Source: Sesamum alatum (taxonomy: Eukaryota > Streptophyta > Magnoliopsida > Lamiales > Pedaliaceae). From it: DNA of 64,000 nt. The position numbers were made by a program, and so were the translations under genes. Shown here in pieces: positions 36,715 through 49,141 of this stretch (positions are counted from its first letter, which is position 1; the number at the start of each line of letters is the position of its first letter). The notes below the pieces were generated by a model. It saw only the letters and a list, made by a program, of their open reading frames with translations, searched no databases and was not told the DNA's origin. The stretch lies in contig JACGWO010000003.1 of NCBI GenBank assembly GCA_034509735.1, positions 4,092,001 through 4,156,000 of the forward strand, given 5' to 3'.

Positions 36715-38936
36715 TGCTAGAATAGGTGACCAGAAAGCCAATAGGTTTGGCGATTTGTAACCTATTACACAACTCGATGTAAATGTAATATTATTATGTG
36801 ATGAATAAAATAAGTATTTATCACTTCTGGTGCTTACTTTGTTGCGCTCATTTCACATTTGTTAAAACGGTGTTTAACTTATATCGCAACAAAGCCCACA
36901 GACCATGGATAACAACTCGTGCAGTTGGGCCACGCATTGGATGGTGGTCATGAAACCAACTGATTAAGAGTTGGGTCTGAAACGTTCCAAGTCGAGGACC
37001 TCGAGACAGGGCATCGAGAGTCCTATTGAGACTTGCGTCAAGAGTCGTGTTCATTGGATGAGTGTCGTGTTTCATCGGCGACAGGCGTGGGACGCCTACA
37101 CGATCTTGATGGGTTGGTCGACTGGGGTCGAGCCGACTGGACTGACTCGCGGGGATCATCATATGGAAGCCTTGGAGGCTTGGTCGGTATAATTGGTTTT
37201 CCCCGGTTCCGATAGTACGGGAGTAATCCTCAGACTTGAGGAATCATGGCAGTCGCGTGCACAAGACGGCTGTATCTTGGATCTGGCGAGAGGTAATCAT
37301 TCTGTAAGATGAGTATCATAAGCCTTGTCCAGTGCAGTCGTAATGTGTAGCAAGGACGGTGGATTCCAAGAAGAGGATTTGTCCCCTGTCAGTATGTGAC
37401 AGAGGTATCTCCTATGCACTCGGAGACACGTTCATGCTGTTTAAAGCTGTGGCCACAGTGGTTGGTCGAACAGGGAATGGGTTCCTGTGTCGATGCAATG
37501 AAGCATACGTGGTCTCGAGTATTAAGTATAGATACCTAGTCAAGGATGGGAACCGACGCCCAATTCCATACCCTAGACTAAGGCCGGGAGACAGTAGACG
37601 GAAGGATCGTACCCGTACGAAATCGGCGCCTAAATGTTCATGCCAATTCACCTAGTCTCTAGTGCCATGGACCGTTGCTAGACGGCCACCCATGGTAACG
37701 GGTCTTTGTGGGACACGGGCCCAAGTCTAGCTGAGGGTGAACCTAAAGGGTCACACACAAATCACCGAGGAGGTAGAGAGATCGACTTGGAGTCAATCTC
37801 GAAGGATAAAATAAGTAATTGGATTACTTAAGGGAAAGTCCATTGGATGGACGGGCCGATATTGTATCGGGCTTTCGTTTAATCGGTAAATTGAATTTTC
37901 GATTAAATATGGAAAGTTGAGACGTTGAGACATTGGATCTTTTAATTGGATTAAAAGATCAACGGGAATAATTTAAATGGACATTAAATTGGATTTAATG
38001 TTGGATTCGTCGTAATTGGATTACGATAAAACCCGGTCCGTTAAATTATACCCGAGAGGAGAAATAATTCCTATTTTAGAATAGGAAGAAGTTGGACTTC
38101 TTCCCTTAATTAAACATGGCCGACATGCTCCCTTGGAGGAAGCAAAATCAGCCATGTTTCATGCTAGGTGGTATGTTGACTTATCTCTTTTGGAAAGAGA
38201 CAAATCAACTCCAATCAAGCTCTTCCCTTTTGGTATGATTTGATCATACCATAAATTTTTGTAGGCTTGATTGAAGAATTGATGGTGATTGATTGGAATG
38301 AATCTAGACATCCTTGGATGAATCTAGACACATTCCAATAATCACATTAATTATGTATATATATTAGAATATACAACACCAAGCATAAGTGATTCATTAT
38401 TCATCTTTTTCTAGGAAAAAGAGAAGACAAAAATCCTCTCCTCTCTCTCAAACTCTCGGCCTCTCTCCCTCTCTTACACTTGTGTTCTTCACTTGATTTT
38501 GAATCAAGAAGAAGAACAAAGTAAGTTTAAGAGAGCACTAATTCATAGTGTTCTTCTCTTAAACGAAAGTCTTCTTAAACCCGTTCTTTAAGAAGAACGT
38601 GTGTTTCTTCCGGTGTGGTATGGATCACCTTTGGAGAATCCATACGTTTGGATTTCGTGAGCATTCCGGAGAAGGAACAACGCAAGTAGCCGGGAGCATA
38701 CGCTAAATAATCAAAGGTAACGGTTTATTACGCTTTGATTGATTTAGTATACATATATGCCCTATGTGTTTAAATATATGTTTCTAATATTTACACATCC
38801 TACATCGAACGCCCGGTTGAGCACCCAAGGGTACACCCCTTGGGATTCGCATATCTAAATTAGATTTAAATTTGCGCACTATTTTCTCGCTTTCTCGCTT
38901 CCGCTCGCGCTCCCGGGCGGATCCGCTTGTCCTTCA
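36715..38936 (+). mobile_element. 3' LTR of Copia A
   Basis: It runs from TGCTAGAATAGG to ...CTTGTCCTTCA, 2222 bp, nearly identical to the 5' LTR (28952-31185). Its second-position change (TGC against TGT) and small indels are post-insertion differences. Confidence 0.95.
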
Positions 38937-38941
38937 ATTTA

Positions 38942-40602
38942 TGCAGGCTCAATCAATAGAAAATTTTGGTTTGATCCTGATGCCCTTATCATTTTCAACA
39001 CACCCAACTCAATATTGTAGTATCAACATGTATAACCGAGTAAGTTCTAGAAAATCAAGCCAAAGATGACAATATCACAACCAAACAAAACAATGGAGCA
39101 ACAAGATGTGTGCTCATAGGCTCAAAAGCTCACCAAATAAAGGCTTATGTGTGTTACTCACAACCATTTTTCATCAAAAAAACGATCGTCAAGATAATCA
39201 TAACACATGTGGCAAGTTTGAATTTTTCTATGCATATCAATTATTCCATTGTAATTCTAACAATGCATTCATTAATCATGTCGACATGAGTTAAATGGAC
39301 ATGTAATGTATCAACATACTACCCAGCAGAATCATCAAGACTCATGAATTCACACAAAATCATATCAAATACATATCATTTCAGCACGCATCAGCCACAA
39401 TCATCAATATGCACAAAATCAGAGGACCTCAACTACCCCCACACTTAAACCCGACATTGTCCTCAATGTCGGTGCCTCAGGACATGTTATAAAGATAAAG
39501 AGAAAGAGATACGTCCTTGAGGGTGTGGGGCACTGAGCGGCTAACGTGTGGGATAGTGTGGCGGCCGGAACTGCATGAACTCGAAGTAGGCGTGTAGGTT
39601 CAGCTCCATGCTGCGCAACCACTCATCGATGTCGTCCATCTAGTCACGGAGAGTCTGGAGGCAAGGGGAGTAGGATCCTTGTTCGATCTAAGGCTAGCCT
39701 CGCGCTGGCGGTGGTCAAGATGCGGTCCCGTGGAACCTTCAGTTGCAAAATGAATAATGCCGCCTCGGTGGACGATCAAACCCATGTGATCTAAGGCCTC
39801 AACATCAAGGGGCTGGGGGGTGCATGCAATGTGAAGAGTAGTGTTCATGACATCAAGCAAGCCGACATTCACAACAATATGTATAACCAAAGACCTAAGG
39901 ATTAGAGGCCGTTGTTTAGAAACTATGGTTTGGAACTAAGAAGCGACCCAAAAATCCAAAATTAATCCGAGTGTGAGTAAGCATCTCCATAGGAAAAACA
40001 GTTCAGTTTTATTCAAAACAGCCGCCAAATCCTTGCGACCGGAAAAGGTAAATGCAAGGACATGTAGGTACCTTAGGAAGGGTTGAGAAGATAGGTGTCC
40101 TTAATTTTATTGGAATCATAAAAACGATTGTCCGACGCCAAGTTACCGACTGTCTCAAATAAAACCAGTAAGGGACAAATTCATCAGGAAAATCACATGC
40201 ACTAGACAGATTAGCATCACTCGTGGCTAAAGTGGGGTCAATGAAACCAAGGGCCGAGTTAAAGTCCGTGACAGATAGATTGAAAGCACAACCACACAGA
40301 CGAAACTTAATTGCATCCGGCGTGCTCAAGTGTGCGGGTGGTGCAAACTCAAATGTAGCATAAAACTCACGAATTAACTCAATGTAAACAGGGTGTTGCA
40401 TAGAGCAAAAACAATCCCAGCAAGAATTTCCAATCAACCTATCAACAGTATCAAGTAGTTACAGTTCAATAAGGGTGGGGCGATGGAGAGATTTACCTAG
40501 GAGAATTCATAGAGAAGCAACCATAGCGTAACTCTCACGGTGGTGCTGCGAACGGAACGTGAGGTGGCCTGCGAGATCGTTGTCGGCCGGTAGAAGGGTG
40601 AC
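38942..40602 (-). pseudogene. Athila env-like region (ATHILA ORF-1-type domain) and 3' non-coding part
   Basis: The minus-strand ORF 40437-40009 reads 'PVYIELIREFYATFEF', 'DAIKFRLCGCAFNLSVTDFNSALGF' and 'FWFYLRQSVTW'-like segments. This pattern is that of the Arabidopsis ATHILA ORF-1 family, which lies between pol and the 3' LTR in Athila elements and whose role is unknown. A second open stretch (39890-39600) may be its C-terminal part. From 39480 down the strand becomes non-coding. Another purine-rich tract (AAGTGTGGGGGTAGTTGAGG on the minus strand, about 39430-39450) resembles a polypurine tract. Upstream it is cut by the hAT-type insert at 40611. Confidence 0.65.
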
Positions 40603-41465
40603 ACTGTTGCTAGGGGTGGGCATCCGGGTCGGGTAGTTCGGATACCGACCCGACCCGATCGGGTTCGGATAGTTTTTTCGGTTATTTTTTTAAAATATTT
40701 TGGGTATCGGGTAATTTGATACCCGAATTTTAAAAATCGGGTCGGGTTCGGGTATGATTCTCCTACCCGAACTACCCGATCGGGTACCCGAACTTTTAAA
40801 AATAAATAAATAAATAAAATTATGTGTAAAGAATCTATGTTACACTTACACATTCTATTTTTTCATTTTCTCCTCAATCTTCTTCTTACCTCCTAACTCC
40901 TAAGTCCCAATCCAAACAAAAATTTAGTTTCTTTTTCTGAAAGCCTAAATTCTAAATGTCACAAGAAAATGATGGAATAATATTATCAAATCCAAAGGTT
41001 AGTATTATTTTTCTTTTCTTTTGTTATTTAATTAATAATATATTCAAAATTTTATCATTTATTATAAATTAAAAAATACTAAACTTCTAATAAAAAATAA
41101 AAAAAGAAAATATATTATTAACTCAAAAACAGAGGATGTTTGACAGCTTCTGTTTTAGAAAAATAGAAGCTGTTTTCAGCTTCTATTTCAGCTTCCATAT
41201 TCAGATAGAAGCTGAAAACAACCTCTATAATTATTCTTTCAAGGCAATATTTTACCCCTGAAAATTTTATTTTTTCTTAAAAACAAAATCGGATATCGGA
41301 TACCCAAGAGTCGGGTACTCGATTAAATCGGGTATCCGAAAGTCGGGTACTCGACAAACTTCGGGTCGGGATCGGGTAGTTAAAATAGCTATCCGAAAGT
41401 TCGGGTATCCGACCCGAACTACCCAAACCCGCATTACCCGACCAAACGCCACCCCTAACTGTTGC
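40603..41465 (+). mobile_element. hAT-type non-autonomous DNA transposon with ACTGTTGC duplication
   Basis: The element is 40611-41457 (847 bp). Its ends, TAGGGGTGG... and ...CCACCCCTA, form a terminal inverted repeat. Flanking 8-bp direct repeats ACTGTTGC (40603-40610 and 41458-41465) are the size expected of hAT. Both subterminal regions are packed with cggGTAcccga-like repeats, as expected of transposase-binding arrays. There is no transposase ORF. It interrupts the Athila env-like region. Confidence 0.9.
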
Positions 41466-42181
41466 GGCTAAGGCAACGACGGGAATGAGGGAAGCTTATA
41501 GCGGAAAGTGTCAGTAGAGAGAACAAAAAAAAGAAGAAAGCGTGTTTGATGGGTGTAAAATAAATAGAAAAAAAAAGTAAAATGGGAGAAGGGAGGAAAA
41601 AAAGAAGACAAAAAACTCAAAAAGGGGAAAAGGGAATATCGGAGGGGCGGTGGTGAGCAACGGCGGCGAAGGAAGCGGGTTGGGCTGGTCACGGCGTTGT
41701 TGCGACGTGATGGGGTGTCTAGTTGGAGAAACCTATCGAGCGGAGGAGATTGAGACTCGGTTGCTCGATGCATAGTGGCAGAGTAGAGCAGCAGCTGCGA
41801 CAGTGGCGGTTGACGGAATAGAGAAAGAAGAGGGAACGGTGGTCGGTGGCGTGCAGCGGCTGGGTGGCGAGTAGTGGCGGCCGGCGGTGGGTAGCAAGGG
41901 TGGCGGTGGTAATGAAGTGAAGAGAGGACCACCTTGTGTGTTGGAAGGTACAAATAGATATGTTTCCCTAATTCCCAAATTGGGAGTTCCCTAATTCTAC
42001 CGATTTTTTTTTGATGTAATAAAAAGAGAAATTGAAAAAATAGTAAAACAAAAATAAACCAAAAGCAGACACAAGCGCTTTCCAAATAGCCCGTGGGTTA
42101 TGGACTATCAGAACCTTGCTTAGCAGAAACGTGCAGGGCATAGTCCGTAGGTCACGGGTTATCAGGAATTCATCACCTGTG
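41466..42181 (-). other. Athila region between env-like domain and integrase
   Basis: An open minus-strand stretch (42085-41468) is rich in Pro, Ser, Phe and Leu but matches no family I know. It may be the 5' part or leader of the env-like gene, or a chance ORF. Palindromic cccgtgggt/acgggtta motifs lie at about 42090-42160, like those in the LTR at 27813-27890. Confidence 0.4.
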
Positions 42182-43670
42182 CTAAAAAAGGAAACAAAAA
42201 CAAAAAGTGAACTTAAACATGCATGGGTTGCCTCCCACGTAGTGTTTGTTTAACGTCGTTAGCTTGACCCTAGCACGCTCAAGGTGTGGAACGTTGGAGA
42301 GGCAGTTCGACATGAGTCGGTGGCATGCCTCGAAATAGTGTTTGAGCCATTGCCCATTAACTTTGAAATGTCCCTTCTCACCTTTTAGCTCGACAACTCC
42401 GTGAGGGAAAATGTTAGTTACCACGAATGGCCCACTCCATTTGGGAAGTAGTTTATCCGGAAACAACCTCAACCTAGAGTTGTAGAGCAACACAGTGTCG
42501 CCTTTGTGAACTCCTTCGGCCGAATGCGGGCATCATGCCATGCTTTTGTGGGTTCTTTGAACAGTCGAGCGTTCTCATAGGCGTTGTATCTCATTTCATC
42601 CAACTCATTTAGTTGGAGTTTGCAGTGTTACCCTGCATATTGAAGATCAAAGTTTAGGAACTTTTGGCCCAATAAGCTTTATGCTCTAATTCTACCAGGA
42701 GATGACAGTATTTACCAAAGATCAAGTGAAAGGGAAACATACTAATTGGGGTCTTGAACGCAGTGCGATAATCCCAAAGTGCATCATCTAATTTCAAAGA
42801 CCAATCCTTCTTAGAGGTGCTAACTATTTTTTTCGAAAATTGCTTAAGCTCCCTATTAGAAACCTCTACTTGGCCACTAGTTTGAGGGTGATAAGGGGTA
42901 GCTATGCGGTGGGTTACACCAAACATTTTAAGCAAGGTTTCAAATTGCTTGTTGCAAAAATGCTTTCCACCATCACTAATAATAGCCCGAGGGGTGCCAT
43001 GGCGAGTGAAAATATACTTTTTGAGGAACTTGAGAACCACTTGGGAAACATTAGGAGTACCAATAGCTTCTACCCACTTACTCATATAATCCACCACAAC
43101 AAGTATGTAGGCATTATTGTACGACTTAGGGAAGGGCCCCATAAAGTCGATTCCCCACACATAAAAAATTTCACACACTAAGATATTAGAGAAGAGCATC
43201 TCATGATGATGCGAGATATTACCTGTGTGTTGGCATTGATCACAAGCACTTACATAGATGTGGGCATCTTTGAATAACGACGGCCAAAAGAAGTCGCTTT
43301 GGAGGACTTTAGCCGTTGTTTTGGAGGCACCATGGTGTCCTCCGCTCTCTCGATCATGACAGAAGCTGAGGATGTTATGCATCTCATCCTCGGGCACACG
43401 TCGTCTCACCATCCCATCCCGATATTGCTTGTACACATAGGACTCATCCCATAGGTAGTACTTGACATCCAAAAAGCACTTCTTCCTTTGTTGGTATGAC
43501 ATGTGGGATGGTACCACATTTCCTGCAAGAAAAATTCGCCAAATAAGCAAACCACAGTTCTCCCTTTGTAATAATAGCATGCAATTGTTCACCAGGGAAC
43601 TCATCACGAAGGGATAAATCTTGCATATTCTCCACATAGCCTCTATCGAGTCTAGACAAGTGGTCGGCAA
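42182..43670 (-). pseudogene. Athila integrase
   Basis: Minus-strand '[14 protein letters not shown]' with 'CDQCQHTGN' forms the HHCC zinc motif. The core follows with Asp in '[10 protein letters not shown]', Asp in 'IISDGGKHF' and Glu in '[10 protein letters not shown]', so the DDE triad is visible. The C-terminal part (42493-42182) reads '[20 protein letters not shown]' and 'NGQWLKHYFE', typical of Athila. A shift or gap between about 42500 and 42654 separates the two parts. The gene belongs to the internal region begun at 53700. Confidence 0.9.
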
Positions 43671-44639
43671 CTGTGTTGTCCGAGCCCTTGCAATCTTTTA
43701 TCTGTAATTCAAATTCTTGCAATAAGAGAATCCACTGCAATAACCAAGGCTTAGCATCACGCTTAGACAAAAGATATCGAAGAGCCGCATGATCAGTAAA
43801 GGCAAAACTTTGGATAGCAACAAGTAGGGTCGAAATTTTCCAATAGCGAATATTACTGCAAGTAATTCTTTTTCTATGGTAGCATAATTACAATGAGCTT
43901 CATTCATCGTTCTACTTGCACAATAAATAGTATGGAATTTCTTCTCTACTCGTTGTCCCGAAATAGCCCCTAGAGTATCATTGCTAGCGTTACACATGAT
44001 TTCAAAAGGCAAGTCCTATAAGCGTGCAAACACAATAGGCGTAGTAATGAGTTTCTCTTTTAATACATGAAATGCATGCACACAATCATTATTGAATTCA
44101 AAGGGTACATCCTTAACCAAGAGGTGAGTCAAAGGTCTAGCAATTTTTAGAAAAATCCTTGATGAACCGTCTATAAAAATCGGCATGACCTAAGAAACCT
44201 CTAACATCCTTCACAGATTGAGGGATTGGGATTTTTTCAATTAGTTCTACTTTTGCTCTATCAACCTCTATCCCGCACGAGACACTTTATGTCCTAGAAC
44301 TATGCCCTCACTCACCATGAAATGACATTTTTCCCAATTTAAAACAAGGTTTGTTTCCTCACATCTTTGCATGACTTTTTCCAAGTTATTCAAGCATGTA
44401 TCAAAAGATTGTGCATAAACAAACAAATCATCCATAAAATGATCAATGAAATCACCAAACACCGATCATGAAACGTTGGAAGGTATCCGGTGCATTACAC
44501 AACCCAAATGGCATCCTTCTAAATGCAAAACGTGTCAAATGGGCAAGTGAAAGTAGTTTTCTCTTGATCCTCAGAGGTAATAGCCATCTGATGGTATCCA
44601 GAGTAACCATATAAGAAACAATAATACTCATGCCCCGCA
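43671..44639 (-). pseudogene. Athila reverse transcriptase (3' part) and RNase H
   Basis: From 44639 down, the strand reads 'GHEYYCFLYGYSGYHQMAI', 'RMPFGLCNAPDTFQRFM', then the RT active site 'HFMDDLFVYA', the connection 'KCHFMVSEGIVLGHKVS', and RNase H 'EIMCNASND', 'YCASRTMNEA' and 'NYATIEKELLAVIFA'. Several frameshifts are present. The 5' part of RT is at 50747-51164, on the other side of the Copia block. Confidence 0.9.
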
Positions 44640-45277
44640 TGAAAGAATTGGGTACGGACCGAGAACACGACGGAAGCGTAAAAACATGAATTTAAAGCAT
44701 AATATAAAATTGGTTCAAAGGGGTGTTCCCTTTGAAGTTCTTGGGCGTTTGGTGTATGTCAAAGCATAATTTAAGGAGGAAGAAGATGTTGGACATGTGG
44801 CTAAAGGATTAAAAAAACAAAAGATACATGTAACGTAAATGAAAATCAACCTTTGTTCGATATACGTACAACCGGTACTAGCATTGTTTCCTTTTCGTTT
44901 CTCATTCCGTTCACTTGAGGATCCAAATGAGAATCCCTCTAATTTGTTTACACCACACCATGGAAGAGTTTTCTAAACTATTGCTAGACAGAAGTAGAGA
45001 AAAGAAGAAGAAACACTTCCACAACAACACTATTGTTTAGTGCCTTTTGGAATGTTTTTAGTTCAACCTTTTCAAAAGGTATGAACACAAAAAGGAGAAT
45101 ATTTTCAGAGAGTTTGGAGAGTATTATGATGAAAAAATTCGTGCAAGACAAGGTCATACAAGTTATGTGAATGGTTTTGTGTATGTAGAGTTGTTGAATT
45201 CAAAATTCAACTTCTCTTGTCAACTTCCAAAGCAACCTACATACACACACCACTATCTACATAACCATGCACCATTA

Positions 45278-45555
45278 TCTATACTATTATATAAAGAAAA
45301 CTCCCTTCACACTCACAAATGGCGGTTAATTACACCTCTGCACCATTTTTTGTGATGTCAAAAATGCCCTTCAACCGATAATATAACTAAATTATTTAAC
45401 TTTCAAAGTTTCACTAATTGATAATTTTTTTTCTTTTATTTGTTTAATGTGATGTAATGGTTTATATTTTGCTCTTATTTATAATAATAACATATTTTAA
45501 AGCACAAAAAAATATTTATTATATGCACGCAGGGACGGCATGCCACAACAGCTAG
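45278..45555 (+). mobile_element. Mini Helitron-like element (278 bp)
   Basis: It begins A|TCTATACTATTATATAAAG and ends ...CAACAGCTAG|T, with an imperfect GC-rich hairpin (gcacgc...gcatgcc, about 45526-45544) just before the end. No coding sequence is present. It shares its opening with the larger Helitron-like elements at 13800 and 23306 (reverse), but not their interior. Confidence 0.7.
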
Positions 45556-46480
45556 TAGCAAATAAAACCACCCACCAAACCATATAAAGGCTCGTCACAT
45601 GTGCCTCACATGTGGAGGATTTTAATTCCTCCTTCACTTGCTATAAATTATATTTTTCCATGGACTAGGACTACTAGTCTTGCACTTTTATTTAATCTAA
45701 TTAAATTAAGTCCAAACAAAGTCCATTGGGCATTAATTAATCAAATTAATCTCAATCCAATTGAAGCCCATAAGTTTATTTAATCCAATTAAATAAACAT
45801 AAGTCCGAACTCTAATTAATTGATCCAATAATTAATTAATCCAAACCCGATAAATTAATCCAATTAATTTATAGGTTCTTAGTCCAAAAAATTAACTAAT
45901 CCAATTAATTAATTCTTGAACCATCCATCAAATGGATTTCTCAATAAATAATCCAATCATTTATTCTTCTCCTTGAATTAATTTAATCCAATTAAATTAA
46001 TTCGCTTCTTCTAGAAGTAATTCCAAATTAATTCTATCAATTCCATAATGATTCGTGTGTGACTCTTTAGGTTCACCTTCAGCTAGACTTGGGCTTGTGT
46101 CCAACACAATTGGTCAATTAAATCCAATTTAATTAACTATTTCCAATTAACCATTAATCGAAAAATGCCCGTTACCATGGGTGGCCGTCTAACAATGGTC
46201 CGTGGCACTAGAGACTAGGTGAATGTTGGCATGAACATTTAGGCTCCCGAGTTCCATACAAGTACGGTCTTTCATCATCCGTCTCCCGGTCTAAGTCTAG
46301 GGCATGGAATTGGGCGTCGGTTCCCATCCTGGACTAGACAACTATGATCAATAACTCGAGACACGTTTGCTCTATTGATCGACATAGGAAACCATTCCCT
46401 ACTCGACCAATCGTTGTGGCCACAGACTTAAAGAGCTTAAACTGTCTCAGAGCCCATAGGAGACTCGACTATCATATTCT

Positions 46481-48481
46481 GACAGTGAAAGCCTTGGGTA
46501 AGCGTGTGGATCGTCCGGGGAGTAGCGTGAATGCGGAAGCGTGGTATAATTTAAATTACAAAAATTTAAACATGCATAACATATATTAAAATAAACTTGT
46601 TCAAGGGGTGTACCCTTGAAACTCCCGGGTGATTGGTGTATCTCATGAATAATAAGCATACACAAGAATCATGGAGGCTATCGGATTCTAAAATAATAGA
46701 GGACGAAAAATGTAAACGGAAACCTATCGATTCGTCGTTTTCTCCTTCTAACCGGTACTCGCGTTGTTCCCCGATTTGCTCCAAGATCTCGTATGGGAGA
46801 CCCTCTAATTCGTGACATGCAATCGGCCCACGTATCTTGAACTTCGTGCTAGCGAAAGAACAAGTATTATTTAGGAGAGGACGGATCGATCGAACGTTAT
46901 TAGTTTAACGAGATCAATCCTCCTTTTGTTCAATTGTTAGAAAAAACAAAAGAACAAGAAAATAATTTTCTTGGAAGAGGAGAGAGAGGCACGCGGCCGA
47001 GAGAGAGGGAGAGGAGTGCACGAGTGGGGATGTGTGTTTCAAGATTCATCATCTCCTTCAATGTGTGTGCTAAGGAGTATTTATAGAAGAGGAATCCTTC
47101 TCCTCTTCAAGTTCCCTACACATTGAGAACTCCACTACAACTAGGATTTGACCTAGTCAAATCCTAGTCAAATCAAGCTTCTTTGGTCAAACCAATAATA
47201 GCCATTGATCTCTCCCTTTTAATCTCAACCATTAATTTAATTTAATGGAATATTAAAATCCTATTTAAATATTTCAAGGGTAATAAATAAATATATTAAA
47301 TATAAATATTTATTCTAAGCCATTAAATTAATTTTCTAATAAATCTAATTTATTAGATAAATCCCTTTTATCTAATAAAAGGAATTAACTCTTCCCAAGA
47401 AAATAAGGAACCGATTAAATCCAATTTAATCGCTCCATTTCTCCAAATATTCAATTCTAAATTAAATACTTATATGTGTGCGGATTGTGTGTGACTCTTT
47501 AGGTTCACCTTCAGCTAGACTTGGTTGGAGAATCTGCCCGTTACCATGGGTGGCCATCTAGCAACGGTCCATGGCACTAGAGACTAGGTGAATATAAGGG
47601 GATGAACATTTAGGCTCTACAGTACATCTATCCTTCCGTCTACGGTCTCACCACTTAGGGTCTAGGGCACGAAAAATGCAAGTATCCATTTTGGACCTAA
47701 GTGTCGGTCTGTCCTTTACTAAACGCCGCTAGGGAAACCTTCCCTTCTGTTCAGTTACTGTGGCCACAGATTTTAGGGACTAGACTCAGAGCATTTGTGA
47801 GACACAACTGTCAACACCTTTTGACAGGAGACAGATCCTTTCCTGGAAACTACTGTCACTCTGTACACCGGAGCTCTACTAGATTTGCTTATGACTACTC
47901 AAGTACTTCTTGGCAATCTCTCACCATATCTAAGATACAGCCTTGATATACAGGTAAACTCAGCAGTTCCTCAAGTCAAAGGACTTGACCTGTACTGTTG
48001 GAACCGGGAACACACGTCATACCTAACCGACCCTACTCAAGGTCCTCCGTAAGACGGTTCCCGCGAGTCACCTCAGTCAGCTGCTCCCTAGCAGGCCAAC
48101 CCACTAATACTGCTTAGACGACCCTCGTCACCCGTCGATGAAATACGACAGCAGATGCTTAGTGCAAGTCTCAAGGGGAATCTCAGTACCCACTTTCGAG
48201 ATTCCTTGACTTGGAGATTTTCGGACTGATTCGGCGGAACTGATTTCATGTACCTACCTCTAAACGTAGTCCCAGTCCCCGAAATGTGTTTTCAGTTCGT
48301 GGGCTTTGTTTGCGTAGTGAACAAATATATAAAGCAGATAAAGTGAACACAAACAAAGTAAATGCCAAATGAATTTCACTTTTTATTCATTAATGATTTA
48401 TTAAAACCTCGAAATTGTGCAGACATAGGTTACAATTCGCCTACCAAGATTTTCTATATGGTCACCTATTCTAACAGACAG
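46481..48481 (-). mobile_element. Nested Copia solo LTR with GACAG duplication
   Basis: The LTR is 46486-48476 (1991 bp), minus orientation, from TGAAAGCC (reversed tail) to ...TTCTAACA (reversed head). Perfect GACAG repeats lie at 46481-46485 and 48477-48481. It is very similar to the solo LTR at 4609-6604. It carries the reverse TATA box (47078-47085) and the TTGAC/GTCAA cluster (about 47147-47190). Confidence 0.92.
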
Positions 48482-49141
48482 GTGACGGATCCTCTCTTGG
48501 AATCCACCATCCTCAATACATATTCCGATTGCACTGGCTAAGGCCTATAATGAACGTATCCCAGATACGCACATCTCTTGCCAGACCCTAGGTACAACCA
48601 TCATATGCATGCGACTGCCATGATTCCTCAAGTCCGAGGACTAATCTCGTACTATCGGATCCGGAAATTCCAGTCATACCGACCAAGCCTCCAAGGCTTC
48701 AATATGACGATTCCCGTGAGTCAGTTCAGTCAGCTGACACCCTTGTCAACAAACCCACTAATATTGCATAGACATCCAACGTCTGTCGTCGATGAAACAC
48801 GGCACTCATCCAATAAATGCAATCCTTAGTGCAAGTCTCTATAGGACCCCCGATGCCCTGTCTCGAGGTCCTCAACTTGGAACATTTCAGACCAACCCTC
48901 AGAAGTTGGTTTCATAGCTGCCATCCAATGTGCAGCCTAACTACATGGGTTATCCAATTGGTCTGTGAGCATTTGTTGCGACGTTAAAATACCATTTAAC
49001 GTAGTCAGTAAGCACAACAAACACATAGTGCCACAAATGAATACTTACTATATTCATCAAGTCAATATTACTTTAATAATGATTGCTAAATAGTACCCAA
49101 AACTGCCAATCCAATTGGCTTTCTGGTCACCTATTCTAACA

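Larger units (their letters stand above)
28947..38941 (+). mobile_element. Copia element A, full length, with ATTTA target-site duplication
   Basis: The element occupies 28952-38936 (9985 bp). It has 5' LTR 28952-31185, PBS 31188-31199, gag 32783, pol to 36700, a purine tract before 36715, and 3' LTR 36715-38936. ATTTA repeats at 28947-28951 and 38937-38941 mark insertion into the Athila 3' internal region. The two LTRs are visibly near-identical, with scattered substitutions and small indels, so the insertion is relatively recent. Coding regions nevertheless carry frameshifts, stops and active-site changes. Confidence 0.95.
44640..49141 (-). mobile_element. Copia LTR containing a mini-Helitron and a nested solo LTR
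   Basis: The LTR head (reverse CTATTCTAACA) ends at 49141 and the tail (TGAAAG...) begins at 44640. Subtracting the solo LTR with one duplication (46486-48481) and the Helitron-like insert (45278-45555) leaves about 2.23 kb, the length of the Copia A LTR. Confidence 0.8.

Noticed and set aside
40611..41457. Possible CRISPR-like array because of repeated gggtacccga units
   Set aside because: Units vary in spacing and orientation, the element has TIRs and an 8-bp target duplication, and the genome is eukaryotic.
41468..42085. 205-codon minus-strand ORF rich in Phe, Leu, Pro and Ser
   Set aside because: It lies where the env-like gene could begin, but no known motif is visible and composition is biased, so it is not called a gene.
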